A stretch of 11,090 bases of DNA from JAXJSP01 sp036310005 (GCA_036310005.1 JAXJSP010000008.1:1-11090); one strand, 5' to 3'; positions 1-7,002 are shown, counted from the first letter of the stretch. Numbers and translations: made by a program. The notes: generated by a model from the letters alone, not told the origin.

Positions 1-97
1 GGGCAACATCAATGCAGTAATGGACGGTGATATAGGCGGGTTTATTAATGCTTATTTAAAAGCCGAAAGTTTGGGTAAAATTAATGAAAATATGTAA
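1..97 (+). CDS. C-terminal end of an unidentified protein (partial)
   Basis: An open frame enters from the left edge (first full codon at 2) and ends at TAA 95-97, giving 31 residues that end in KINENM. The stop lies directly before a good intrinsic terminator, as expected for a real gene end. The visible residues (a DGDIGGF stretch, then a helix-like NAYLKAESLGK) are too few for me to assign a family. The 5' part lies outside the window. Confidence 0.6.
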   Translation, partial: GNINAVMDGDIGGFINAYLKAESLGKINENM

Positions 98-100
98 AAA

Positions 101-130
101 AACAAAAGCGTAATGCTTTTGTTTTTTTTT
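101..130 (+). terminator. Intrinsic terminator of the upstream partial gene
   Basis: A 9-bp perfect stem (101-109 with 115-123) closes a 5-nt loop (GTAAT) and runs into an unbroken T tract (122-130). It starts four bases after the stop codon of the partial gene. Confidence 0.9.
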
Positions 131-150
131 AATTTTGGCTTTGAGCATAA

Positions 151-179
151 TTGACTAAGCATTTTAAATATGATAAAAT
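151..179 (+). promoter_or_regulatory. Promoter of the secreted M14 peptidase gene
   Basis: TTGACT (151-156), a 17-nt spacer and TAAAAT (174-179) fit a housekeeping sigma-A promoter, five of six matches in each box. It lies between the terminator and the gene. The ribosome-binding site AAAGGAG (197-203) follows, 7 nt before the ATG. Confidence 0.6.
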
Positions 180-210
180 TTATATATAATAAAATTAAAG
201 GAGCAGTATT

Positions 211-2847
211 ATGAAAAAACTTATTTCGGTTTTATTGGTTTTGTTTATGTTGTTTATGAATTTCAGCATTATCGCAAGTGCTGAAAATGATGAAATTCAA
301 GACTTTTTATGTATTCAAAACGGTCAGAGTTATACTGCTCTTGCAGTAAAAAAAGGCGCGGCAACATTATCATATTCCGATGATAATATTGTTACTGCCG
401 TTTACGATTTTGCAAGCGGAAAAATTAATATTACCGCCGATAATATCGGTAATACGGATATTATCTTAAACTATGACGGAGGATCAGTTTACAGACTTCA
501 CACCGTAGTTACTAAAAACAAGTTAAGTGTCAGTAAAACCTATGAAATAGGTTTAGGTGAAACTGTTAAGACAGATACCGGTTTTAATAATAAAAACGGT
601 ATTATTTATTATGTATCCAATCAAAACGCAGAAGTATCCGCATTCGGTAAAGTAACGGGAAAACATCTCGGAACTGCAACGATATTATCGGAAAACGGTG
701 ACGGAGAATATAAACTTTTTTCCGTTGAAGTCAAATCAGCACCGTATTATATTAAACTCAATAAAACAAAAATTACTTTAGGTGTCAATGAAACCTATAA
801 ATTAAAATATGAATTATCAAACGACAGCGCATCAAATGTCGAGTGGAAATCATCAAACACTTCTGCAGTCAGTATAAATAACGGAGTAATCACCGCCTTA
901 AAACCGGGAACTTCTACTATAACCGCATTAACTTTTAACGGTATTTGCGCGATGTGTGAGGTCACAGTTAAAAAAGAACCGACCTCTTTGTCATTAAGTA
1001 CGACTTCTTTGTATTTATATAAAGGAGAAACATATAAGTTTTCTTATAAATTAAACAGCGGCGCATATTCGTATAAACGGGTATTTATTTCAACGGATAA
1101 TTCCGTTCTCGCCTCCGACAGCACCACTATGACTGTAAAGGCGCTCAAAGAGGGAAGAAGCGATGTGTATTTAACTTTATATAACGGTAAATCGGTTAAA
1201 TGTAAGGTAAAGGTCGTCGCAAAACCGACAAAGGTAACTTTGTCAAAAACATCTGCAAAAATTTATATGGACTCATCTTTTAAATTAACCCCTAATGTCG
1301 ATAACGGTCAGGGCAGAGTTACCTATAAATTTTCTTCGTCATCAAGCAGTATTGCAACAGTTTCTTCTACCGGTGTCGTAACAGGTAAAAAAGCAGGAAC
1401 AGCGACCATTACCGTAAGTACCGATAACGGAAAGAAAGCAACTTGTAAAGTTACAGTCGTTGCCCCCACAAAGGTTACTTTAAATTCGAGCAAACTGACT
1501 TTGGGCGTAAAAGAAACTTATACTTTGAAAGCAAAAGCAAACATAAACCCGAACGGTACAAAGTATAAGTTTTCATCATCCGATTCATCAGTTGCAACCG
1601 TGTCATCAAAAGGTGTAATAACCGCTAAAAAAACGGGTACTGCTAAAATATACTGTACTATTACAAACGGTGTTAAAACATACTGTAAAGTTACCGTTAA
1701 GAAAGCACCGAGCAAGGTTTACATAACACCAAGCAGCGATTTTGTCAAAGTAGGCAGCAGTACAACGGTAAAAGTTAAGTATAACAGTGATGCTTATGCG
1801 AAAAAGATATATTATTCCACTTCCGACAGTAAAATAGCAACCGTAAGTACAAGCGGTAAAGTTACTTTTAAAAACGCAGGAACAGTAAAAATTACAGTAA
1901 AAACATACAACGGAAAAACAGCAAGTTGTAATATAACATCAAGATATGTAGATTATACAACAGCATATACTTCGTATAATCAATTAAAAAAAGATATCTG
2001 TAACTTGGGCGATAATTATCCCGATTTAGTAAAAGTTTATACTATCGGTAAGTCAGCCATGGGACAGGATATAACTATGCTGACATTGGGTAAGGGCAGT
2101 AAAAAAGGCCTCGTTGTAGGCGGAATTCACGCAAGAGAACACATTAGCGTTACTTTTACAATGCGCTGCGTAGAAGAGTATATCAGAGCATATTATTCAA
2201 AAACCGGAAAATACGGTAATTATAATATGAAACAACTTTTAACTAATTATACTTTGTATGTAGTGCCTTGCTGTAATCCCGACGGTATTGATATAGTAAA
2301 CGGTAAAATTCCGCTGTTTTCTAATCAAAAACAAACTCCCGATATATTCAAAAGAAATGCAAGAGGAGTCAACCTGAACAGAAATTTCCCGTTTGTCTGG
2401 GATCAAATCAGCGGAACTACGGAACCGAATAATCCGCAGGAAGGTTATAAAGGCGACAGCGCAGGAAGTGAGCCCGAAACAAAAGCATTGATGTCGCTTT
2501 GTTATTCAAATAATTTCAGATTTATGTTTTCTATGCATTGTATGGGTAATAACATATATTGGAGAGATTCTGAAAACGGATATGTCCCTAATGCGGAAAA
2601 TATAGCAAATGATTTAAGAGATAATTGCGGTTATTATAAATCAGGTACTTCAACAAGCCCCACACTTTACGGAGGAGGGTTCGAAAATTGGTTCAGATAT
2701 CAGTTCGATAAACCGGGTATTTGTGTTGAGTTGGTACCAAGCGGCAGAGGTTTTGATTTTAACAGTACAAGCGATTATAAAAACTTCGATTGGGTGACAA
2801 ATTATTCAAAAACAAAATATACTTTTATTCAGGGAATGATAAACTAA
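211..2847 (+). CDS. Secreted multi-Ig-like-repeat M14 zinc carboxypeptidase
   Basis: 878 aa. Residues 1-24 are a signal peptide (two Lys, hydrophobic core, likely cleavage after ASA). Residues about 25-577 are Ig-like repeats: five clear Big_2-type units begin near 181, 256, 338, 418 and 499, and two more diverged units lie before them. Most carry the SSD-S-x-ATVSS-x-GVVT-x-KK-x-GTA pattern and end in a C-K-V-T-V-like strand. Residues about 580-878 are a peptidase M14 domain with the zinc motif HARE (H640, E643), NLNRNF with substrate-binding R724 (721-726), SEPET, the third zinc ligand in FSMHCMG (H776) and the catalytic Glu in the GICVEL motif (E840). All catalytic residues are present, so it should be active outside the cell, removing C-terminal residues from peptides or wall stem peptides; the substrate is inferred. 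There is no LPXTG or SLH anchor, so the repeats may hold it to the wall or act as a stalk. AAAGGAG 7 nt upstream supports the ATG. Confidence 0.93.
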   Translation: MKKLISVLLVLFMLFMNFSIIASAENDEIQDFLCIQNGQSYTALAVKKGAATLSYSDDNIVTAVYDFASGKINITADNIGNTDIILNYDGGSVYRLHTVVTKNKLSVSKTYEIGLGETVKTDTGFNNKNGIIYYVSNQNAEVSAFGKVTGKHLGTATILSENGDGEYKLFSVEVKSAPYYIKLNKTKITLGVNETYKLKYELSNDSASNVEWKSSNTSAVSINNGVITALKPGTSTITALTFNGICAMCEVTVKKEPTSLSLSTTSLYLYKGETYKFSYKLNSGAYSYKRVFISTDNSVLASDSTTMTVKALKEGRSDVYLTLYNGKSVKCKVKVVAKPTKVTLSKTSAKIYMDSSFKLTPNVDNGQGRVTYKFSSSSSSIATVSSTGVVTGKKAGTATITVSTDNGKKATCKVTVVAPTKVTLNSSKLTLGVKETYTLKAKANINPNGTKYKFSSSDSSVATVSSKGVITAKKTGTAKIYCTITNGVKTYCKVTVKKAPSKVYITPSSDFVKVGSSTTVKVKYNSDAYAKKIYYSTSDSKIATVSTSGKVTFKNAGTVKITVKTYNGKTASCNITSRYVDYTTAYTSYNQLKKDICNLGDNYPDLVKVYTIGKSAMGQDITMLTLGKGSKKGLVVGGIHAREHISVTFTMRCVEEYIRAYYSKTGKYGNYNMKQLLTNYTLYVVPCCNPDGIDIVNGKIPLFSNQKQTPDIFKRNARGVNLNRNFPFVWDQISGTTEPNNPQEGYKGDSAGSEPETKALMSLCYSNNFRFMFSMHCMGNNIYWRDSENGYVPNAENIANDLRDNCGYYKSGTSTSPTLYGGGFENWFRYQFDKPGICVELVPSGRGFDFNSTSDYKNFDWVTNYSKTKYTFIQGMIN

Positions 2848-2863
2848 ACCCGGAAGATTCAGA

Positions 2864-2891
2864 TTGACAAATATAGTAACTATGCTATTAT
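2864..2891 (+). promoter_or_regulatory. Strong promoter with a palindrome, upstream of the Gfo/Idh/MocA gene
   Basis: A perfect TTGACA (2864-2869), a 16-nt spacer and TATTAT (2886-2891) with an extended -10 TGC at 2883-2885. The spacer contains an 11-nt palindrome ATAGT-A-ACTAT (2873-2883), placed where a repressor would block RNA polymerase. An AGGAGG ribosome-binding site at 2917-2922 sits 7 nt before the ATG. The promoter is well supported; the operator role is inferred. Confidence 0.75.
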
Positions 2892-2929
2892 TTCACTAGA
2901 AAAAACGCGCATAAACAGGAGGATGTGTT

Positions 2930-3994
2930 ATGTCAAATCAAATCAGATTAGGTATTGTAGGTCTTGGTCGCGCAGGCTGGGGCATGCACACAGAAGAACT
3001 TAAAGGTAAAGAAGATAAGTATAAGTTTGTCGCTGCTTGTGACATTATACCCGAAAGAGTAGAAAAAATGAAAGAAAAATACGGTTGTAAAGGCTATGAT
3101 AATATCGACGCTCTTATCGCAGACCCCGATGTTGAAATTGTTGATATAGCGACCCGTTCTTGCGACCACTTTGAACATGCCGCAAAGGCACTTCGTGCCG
3201 GCAAAGATGTTTTGATTGAAAAACCTATTAGTTTGTCATATAGTCAGGCAAAAGAATTGTTCGATATGTCTAATAAAAAAAACGGACCAAAACTTTATGT
3301 GCGCCACAATCGTCGTTTTGAAACAGTATTTAACGAGGTAAAAAACACCATTAATTCAGGCGTGCTCGGTAATGTTTTTGAAATTAATATTACACAAGGC
3401 TCTTTTCAGCATCGTGATGACTGGCAGACAATCAGCGAGTTCGGCGGCGGCCAGTTGCTCAACTGGGGACCTCATATTATCGACCACGCTTTAAGACTTT
3501 TAGGCTCACCCCTTGAAAAAATCAGCGGTGAACTTAAACAGGTAACTGCCGGTGGTGACTGCGAAGACCACGTCGTAATTCGCCTTGAAAGTGAAAATAA
3601 ACGCACTGTAAATCTGACTATCAGCGGAGCATTGGCACTAAACTCAGGCAGAAAATTCACTGTTTACGGTGACAGAGGCACTATGATTTGCAACGATTTT
3701 GATATTAAAATGCGTTACATAAATCCCGAACAGGAAATTCCGCCTGTTGTATCTGATCCCGGCACTCCCGGTGCAAGTTTCGGCGCAAGCGGAACTTTCG
3801 CAAGCGGTACGCAACTTGATTGGATAGAGAAAGAATATAAAGCACCCGATGAGGACTTATCTGTTATTTGGGACTATATGTATGAAAGTTACCGCAACGG
3901 TGCCGAATACCCGATTAAAGACAGCGAAGCGCTTGAAGTTATGAAAGTCGCAACTGAAATTCGTAAAGGCACAAAGTTTGATTTTTATAAATAA
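2930..3994 (+). CDS. Gfo/Idh/MocA family NAD(P)-dependent oxidoreductase
   Basis: 354 aa, the usual length for the family. The N-terminal Rossmann fold shows GLGRAG (G11, G13, G16) and an acidic ACD at the end of the second strand. The E-K-P motif at 97-99 carries the conserved Lys (K98). The C-terminal domain has the GGGQLLNWGPHIIDH block (172-186) with H182, D185 and H186 in the usual catalytic region. Such enzymes oxidise or reduce sugars, inositols or related cyclic polyols in the cytoplasm; the substrate cannot be read from sequence. It appears monocistronic, with its own strong promoter and a terminator at 4012-4050. Arginine codons are mostly CGT/CGC (12 of 17), against 2 of 17 in the preceding gene, which suggests high expression or a different origin. 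The AGGAGG site fixes the start. Confidence 0.93.
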   Translation: MSNQIRLGIVGLGRAGWGMHTEELKGKEDKYKFVAACDIIPERVEKMKEKYGCKGYDNIDALIADPDVEIVDIATRSCDHFEHAAKALRAGKDVLIEKPISLSYSQAKELFDMSNKKNGPKLYVRHNRRFETVFNEVKNTINSGVLGNVFEINITQGSFQHRDDWQTISEFGGGQLLNWGPHIIDHALRLLGSPLEKISGELKQVTAGGDCEDHVVIRLESENKRTVNLTISGALALNSGRKFTVYGDRGTMICNDFDIKMRYINPEQEIPPVVSDPGTPGASFGASGTFASGTQLDWIEKEYKAPDEDLSVIWDYMYESYRNGAEYPIKDSEALEVMKVATEIRKGTKFDFYK

Positions 3995-4011
3995 TTTGTT
4001 GTAATAAAAGC

Positions 4012-4050
4012 AAAAAGCAATTGAGTTTAAAAAACTCAATTGCTTTTTTT
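4012..4050. terminator. Bidirectional terminator between the oxidoreductase and phosphoesterase genes
   Basis: A 17-bp perfect stem (4012-4028 with 4032-4048) has a 3-nt loop. The GC-containing core is GCAATTGAGTTT, flanked by A runs on the left and T runs on the right. The + strand reads into seven T (4044-4050) and the - strand into five, so one hairpin can serve both convergent genes. Confidence 0.9.
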
Positions 4051-4078
4051 GTGTTGAATTTAAGATTGTCGGCATATA

Positions 4079-4549
4079 TTAATAGTGAACAATATTTGTA
4101 ATAATGCTATTGTTTATAATATCAATATATCCGTATGTTCTCGGATAAGAATGATAACTTGCCGAGCCGGGGTTTAAAACATATAAACCATCCTCATAGT
4201 TTTGATATGCTTTATGCGTGTGCCCGAAAACAACAATATCTGCTTTTACAGATTTTGCTTTGTTGATTAAATTATCTAAACTTGATTTTACAAAAAATGA
4301 ATGTCCGTGAGTAATAAGTATTGTTTTGTTTTCAATCTTAACTATTTTAGTTTTGTCTTCGCTTGAAAACATATCATTATTACCGCGTACTTTATGGAAA
4401 ATTCTATCCTTGTAAAACTGTTCTTCGTATTCAATTTCATTTAATCCGTCACCGCAGAAAATTATATGTTTTGCCTCAGGTTGTGCCTCTATTGCAAGTT
4501 CAATATTTCTGTGGGTTCCGTGTGTATCGGATAATACTAATATTCTCAT
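4079..4549 (-). CDS. YfcE/MJ0936-type metallophosphoesterase
   Basis: 156 aa from the ATG at 4549. All calcineurin-like phosphoesterase motifs are present in order: LSDTHG (D8, H10), GDG (D34), GNND (N57 or N58, D59), THGH (H81, H83) and GHTH (H110, H112). They bind two metal ions. Family members are small cytoplasmic phosphodiesterases or phosphatases; in vitro activity is known for some, the physiological substrate is generally not. Start choice: a GTG at 4558 would add three residues, but GGTGAT (4559-4554 on the - strand), complementary to the 16S 3' end, lies 4 nt before the ATG, and family members begin M-x-I-L-V-x-SDTH. A consensus promoter lies just upstream, overlapping the divergent small gene, so the mRNA leader would be very short. 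Confidence 0.9.
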   Translation of the reverse strand: MRILVLSDTHGTHRNIELAIEAQPEAKHIIFCGDGLNEIEYEEQFYKDRIFHKVRGNNDMFSSEDKTKIVKIENKTILITHGHSFFVKSSLDNLINKAKSVKADIVVFGHTHKAYQNYEDGLYVLNPGSASYHSYPRTYGYIDIINNSIITNIVHY

Positions 4550-4565
4550 TGTTATCACCGAATTA

Positions 4566-4595
4566 ATTATAATAGAATGGAGAAGCGTATGTCAA
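4566..4595 (-). promoter_or_regulatory. Consensus promoter of the phosphoesterase gene, inside the start of the divergent gene
   Basis: Read on the - strand, TTGACA (4595-4590), an 18-nt spacer and TATAAT (4571-4566) match both consensus boxes perfectly. The predicted start is about 4559-4558, almost on the ribosome-binding site of the phosphoesterase gene. The -35 box lies in the first codons of the small gene starting at 4589, and its ribosome-binding site lies in the spacer. The 8-mer ATTATAAT (4566-4573) is palindromic and gives a -10-like box on both strands. Confidence 0.75.
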
Positions 4596-4834
4596 TGAAT
4601 TCTAATCAGTTTGATAAAATATTAAATGCCGCAAGTAAGAAAAGCGGAGCAGATAAACAAAGTATTAAAAAGGCTATTCAAACGGGAGATTTTAATAATG
4701 TATTAAATAAATTAAACCCGACAGATAAAAACCAGATTGAAAAAATTATGAACGATAAAGAAGTTTTAGAAAAAATATTTAATTCCCCGCAAGCACAGCA
4801 ATTAATTAAACAACTTAATGAAGGGAAGAATTAG
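4589..4834 (+). CDS. Small uncharacterised helical protein, first of a three-gene run
   Basis: 81 aa; I do not recognise a named family. It is hydrophilic, rich in Lys, Asn, Gln and Asp, with no signal peptide, Cys or membrane segment. It looks helical, with a repeated pattern of short helices (an NQFDKILNAASKK segment, then KKAIQTGDFNNVLNKL, then IEKIMNDKEVLEKIFN). Start choice: the frame is open from an ATG at 4577, but that ATG only precedes the GGAG (4579-4582) that serves the ATG at 4589 with a 6-nt gap, and nothing precedes 4577 as a ribosome-binding site. The next gene starts 3 bp after the stop, so the two are surely co-transcribed. The gene's own promoter is not clear: a TATAAT at 4568-4573 lacks a good -35. 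Confidence 0.7.
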   Translation: MSMNSNQFDKILNAASKKSGADKQSIKKAIQTGDFNNVLNKLNPTDKNQIEKIMNDKEVLEKIFNSPQAQQLIKQLNEGKN

Positions 4835-4837
4835 TAC

Positions 4838-5179
4838 TTGGACGATATTGCTTCAAAAATTACAGAGTTGTTGAACGACCCTCAAGGTATGGAAAATATT
4901 AAAAATATGGCACAATCAATCTTGAGTGAAAATAATATTAACTTACCTTCCGAGCAACCAGCTCAGAGTAATGATATTGATCCCGCACAACTTGCAGGTA
5001 TTGTCAAAGTTTTAAAAACTTTTAATTCAAATAATAAAGACGACAGAACAAATCTGCTGTTAGCCCTCCGCCCGCATTTATCACCCCCAAGACAGGAAAA
5101 ATTAGACAGAGCCATTAAACTAATGAAACTTTATTCTATGTTGCCGCTTATTCAGCAAAGCGGACTGTTTAATTTGTAG
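4838..5179 (+). CDS. Small uncharacterised protein with a basic C-terminal helix, second of the run
   Basis: 113 aa from a TTG start. AAGGGA at 4821-4826 lies 11 nt upstream, and the N-terminus this gives (acidic IASKITELLNDPQG) continues a regular helix, which favours TTG over the in-frame ATG near residue 18. A Gln/Ser/Pro-rich linker (about 37-49) separates an N-terminal helical part from a conserved-looking C-terminal block (about 69-110): LLLALRPHLSPPRQEKLDRA, followed by IKLMKL and a hydrophobic end. I recall comparable small proteins in other Clostridia but know no assigned function. No Cys, signal peptide or transmembrane helix. It lies 3 bp after the first gene and 8 bp before the third. 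Confidence 0.72.
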   Translation: MDDIASKITELLNDPQGMENIKNMAQSILSENNINLPSEQPAQSNDIDPAQLAGIVKVLKTFNSNNKDDRTNLLLALRPHLSPPRQEKLDRAIKLMKLYSMLPLIQQSGLFNL

Positions 5180-5187
5180 GCAAGAAT

Positions 5188-5445
5188 ATGACTAATTACA
5201 CAATGAGTGATTGGGCAAGAATGCAGACGCAAGCAGAAAACAGAATAAAAAACACTAATGAACATAACAGAAATGCAGTCATTAATTCAAACAAAAATAA
5301 AAATGGAATTTTAAGTTTTTTAAATTTTGATAAAATAGATTTGAATAAAGATACATCCACTATTTTAATGTTGCTTGCTCTGCTCGGAAAAGACGGAGAA
5401 CAAGACGACCTTTTAATGTTAGCGTTGCTTTATATAATGCTATGA
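5188..5445 (+). CDS. Small protein with a hydrophobic acidic C-terminal tail, third of the run
   Basis: 85 aa; function unknown. The first 50 residues are polar and Asn-rich (KNTNEHNRNAVINSNKNKN). The C-terminus has two short hydrophobic stretches (about 59-66 and 75-85) around an acidic turn (GKDGEQDD, 67-74), and the protein ends within the second stretch. Each is too short to span a membrane alone, so a hairpin-like insertion, an amphipathic contact or packing against a partner is more likely. The ribosome-binding site is weak (AGG at 5178-5180, 7 nt before ATG), which with the 8-bp gap suggests translation coupled to the preceding gene. A second ATG at 5203 is an alternative start. A terminator follows within ten bases of the stop and closes the run. 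Confidence 0.7.
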   Translation: MTNYTMSDWARMQTQAENRIKNTNEHNRNAVINSNKNKNGILSFLNFDKIDLNKDTSTILMLLALLGKDGEQDDLLMLALLYIML

Positions 5446-5486
5446 AAAAAAGCAGTGTAAATTTGTAAAATTTCACTGCCTTTTTT
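5445..5486. terminator. Bidirectional terminator between the small-gene run and the Nudix gene
   Basis: A stem GCAGTG/CACTGC (5452-5457 with 5474-5479) continues as AAATTT/AAATTT (5459-5464 with 5468-5473) past a single bulged T, with a 3-nt loop. Seven A (5445-5451) precede it and six T (5481-5486) follow, so it can stop transcription from both sides. Confidence 0.85.
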
Positions 5487-5508
5487 CATATTATTCAGAT
5501 TTGTGTTT

Positions 5509-6054
5509 TTACAGTTGTGCGTTTTTAATCTTATGCGCAACTTTTAAAATCGCCGCTTGAGTTTTACCGTCTTTAATTTCATTAGACATAACCATTTCTA
5601 CTGACTTGTCAATATCAATAAAATAAGTATCTACATATTCGTCTTCATCGGGATGCGTATTACCGGGGGTAAGATTTGTGGCTAAATACGTATATAAAAT
5701 TTCAGTGCAATAACCCGGTGTAGGATATAATTTTCCTATGTCAAACCAGTTTTGCGCGGTAAAGCCGGTTTCTTCCGATAATTCTCTCATACCGCATTCT
5801 AAAGCATCTTCGCCGACTTCAAGTTTTCCGGCAGGAATTTCCCAGATAACTTCGGAATACGGGGAACGGAATTGCTTTATTAATAATATTTCGTTGTTTT
5901 CATTTAATGCCGCAATACATACACCTCCGTTATGTTCGCAAATCTCTCTTTCGGCTATATGACCGTTTTCAAGTTCAACACGGTCAACCCTTGTTTTGAA
6001 AACTCTGCCCTTGAATTTGTAATCAGATGTAATAATTTTCTCTTTCATAACCAT
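5509..6054 (-). CDS. Nudix hydrolase, probable ADP-ribose pyrophosphatase
   Basis: 181 aa. The Nudix box G-x5-E-x7-RE-U-x-EE-x-G-U is complete at residues 76-98 (G76, E82, R90, E91, E94, E95, G97), giving the magnesium-binding glutamates. About 15 residues after the box is a Pro (P113, in TPGYCTE), the spacing typical of ADP-ribose pyrophosphatases of the NudF/YqkG type, which split ADP-ribose into AMP and ribose 5-phosphate. The N-terminal strand region and the RSPYSEVIWEIPAGKLE lead-in fit the same group, as does the length. It is cytoplasmic. Start: GGTGAT (6066-6061 on the - strand) lies 6 nt before the ATG at 6054; an ATG two codons later is less well placed. It shares its 3' terminator with the convergent small-gene run and is divergent from the M14 gene at 6098. 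The ADP-ribose preference is inferred. Confidence 0.93.
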   Translation of the reverse strand: MVMKEKIITSDYKFKGRVFKTRVDRVELENGHIAEREICEHNGGVCIAALNENNEILLIKQFRSPYSEVIWEIPAGKLEVGEDALECGMRELSEETGFTAQNWFDIGKLYPTPGYCTEILYTYLATNLTPGNTHPDEDEYVDTYFIDIDKSVEMVMSNEIKDGKTQAAILKVAHKIKNAQL

Positions 6055-6097
6055 AACAGTATCACCATATATTTAAAATAAATAGGGGGAATTATTT

Positions 6098-7000
6098 ATG
6101 GAATCAATAATAAAACCTGTCCCTTATGATTATTTTACTACAAGAAATGTTATGTATCAACTAAAAGATAAATTTCCTTTTATTAATATTAAAACTATTG
6201 GTAAAAGCGTTATCGGAAAGGAAATATTAAGTCTTGTTATCGGAAAAAGGGAACAGTATGTTCTGATTGCGGCGTCATTTCACGGTAAAGAATGGATAAC
6301 AACGCCGATATCTTTGTTGTTTGCACAACGACTCTCTTACGCTTTGGCAAATAATAAAGAACTCGCAGGGATAAATGCAAGGCGCGCCTTTTATGACAGA
6401 GGTCTTATTATTGTACCAATGGTAAATCCCGACGGAGTGGATATTGCCATTAACGGTGAAAGCGCCTGTATGAAAAACGGAATTAAATGTAAACAATTGT
6501 GTAACGGTGAGTTTGAAAAATGGAGCGCAAACGCACGCGGAGTAGATATTAATCATAATTTCGATGCAGGGTGGGAAATACTTCATAAAATGGAGCAGCA
6601 GCAAGGTATATACGGACCGAGTATGTCAAAGTACGGAGGCCAGAGACCTGAAAGCGAGCCTGAAACAGTTGCCTTGACAGATTTGTGTAAAAGAATAAAC
6701 TTTTCACATGTTATGGCTTTACATACACAAGGAGAAGAAATATACTGGCATTACGGAAGCAAAACTCCGGAAAAATCAAGACGAATGGCAAACATTCTGT
6801 CGGCATCAAGCGGGTATGTGTTGTCGGAACCTACGGGTACCGCTTCTCACGGCGGATTTAAGGACTGGTTTATAAATACTTTTGCAAAACCGGGTTTTAC
6901 TGTCGAGATAGGAAGGGGAGAAAGTCCGCTGCCCGTAAACGAATTATATTCACTATATCTTCAAATTGAAGAAATGTTAATGCTGACTCTTATAATGTAG
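6098..7000 (+). CDS. Non-exported M14 peptidase, probable gamma-D-glutamyl-L-diamino-acid endopeptidase type
   Basis: 300 aa, essentially one M14 domain, with no signal peptide, wall-binding repeats or membrane segment. Zinc and catalytic residues are visible: HGKE (H62, E65), LHTQGEEIYW (H209) and PGFTVEIGRGESPLP (E270). The HTQGEEIYW and PGFT-x-E-x-G-x-GE-x-PLP blocks are hallmarks of bacterial gamma-D-glutamyl-meso-diaminopimelate peptidases, which cleave wall-derived peptides. The usual N-R pair that binds a C-terminal carboxylate is N-H here (GVDINHNF, H153), which fits endopeptidase rather than carboxypeptidase action. It may recycle imported muropeptides or act in the mother cell during sporulation; both are inference. 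A strong AGGGGGA (6084-6090) lies 7 nt before the ATG. A possible promoter is TTCATA (6044-6049), 18 nt, TATATT (6068-6073), overlapping the Nudix gene start. No terminator separates it from metG. Confidence 0.9.
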   Translation: MESIIKPVPYDYFTTRNVMYQLKDKFPFINIKTIGKSVIGKEILSLVIGKREQYVLIAASFHGKEWITTPISLLFAQRLSYALANNKELAGINARRAFYDRGLIIVPMVNPDGVDIAINGESACMKNGIKCKQLCNGEFEKWSANARGVDINHNFDAGWEILHKMEQQQGIYGPSMSKYGGQRPESEPETVALTDLCKRINFSHVMALHTQGEEIYWHYGSKTPEKSRRMANILSASSGYVLSEPTGTASHGGFKDWFINTFAKPGFTVEIGRGESPLPVNELYSLYLQIEEMLMLTLIM

Positions 7001-7002
7001 GC

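Noticed and set aside
1518..1715. Hydrophobic 65-residue frame on the - strand inside the secreted peptidase gene
   Set aside because: It is antisense to the Ig-like repeats, and its hydrophobicity comes from the Lys/Thr/Ser/Val codon pattern read in reverse. No start signals are present.
4495..4545. Sporulation sigma factor promoter for the three-small-gene run (GATAATACTA)
   Set aside because: The -10-like match is partial and no -35 element lies at the required distance, so it cannot support a sporulation role.
4577..4588. ATG at 4577 as the start of the first small gene
   Set aside because: It has no ribosome-binding site, and the GGAG right after it is well placed for the ATG at 4589.
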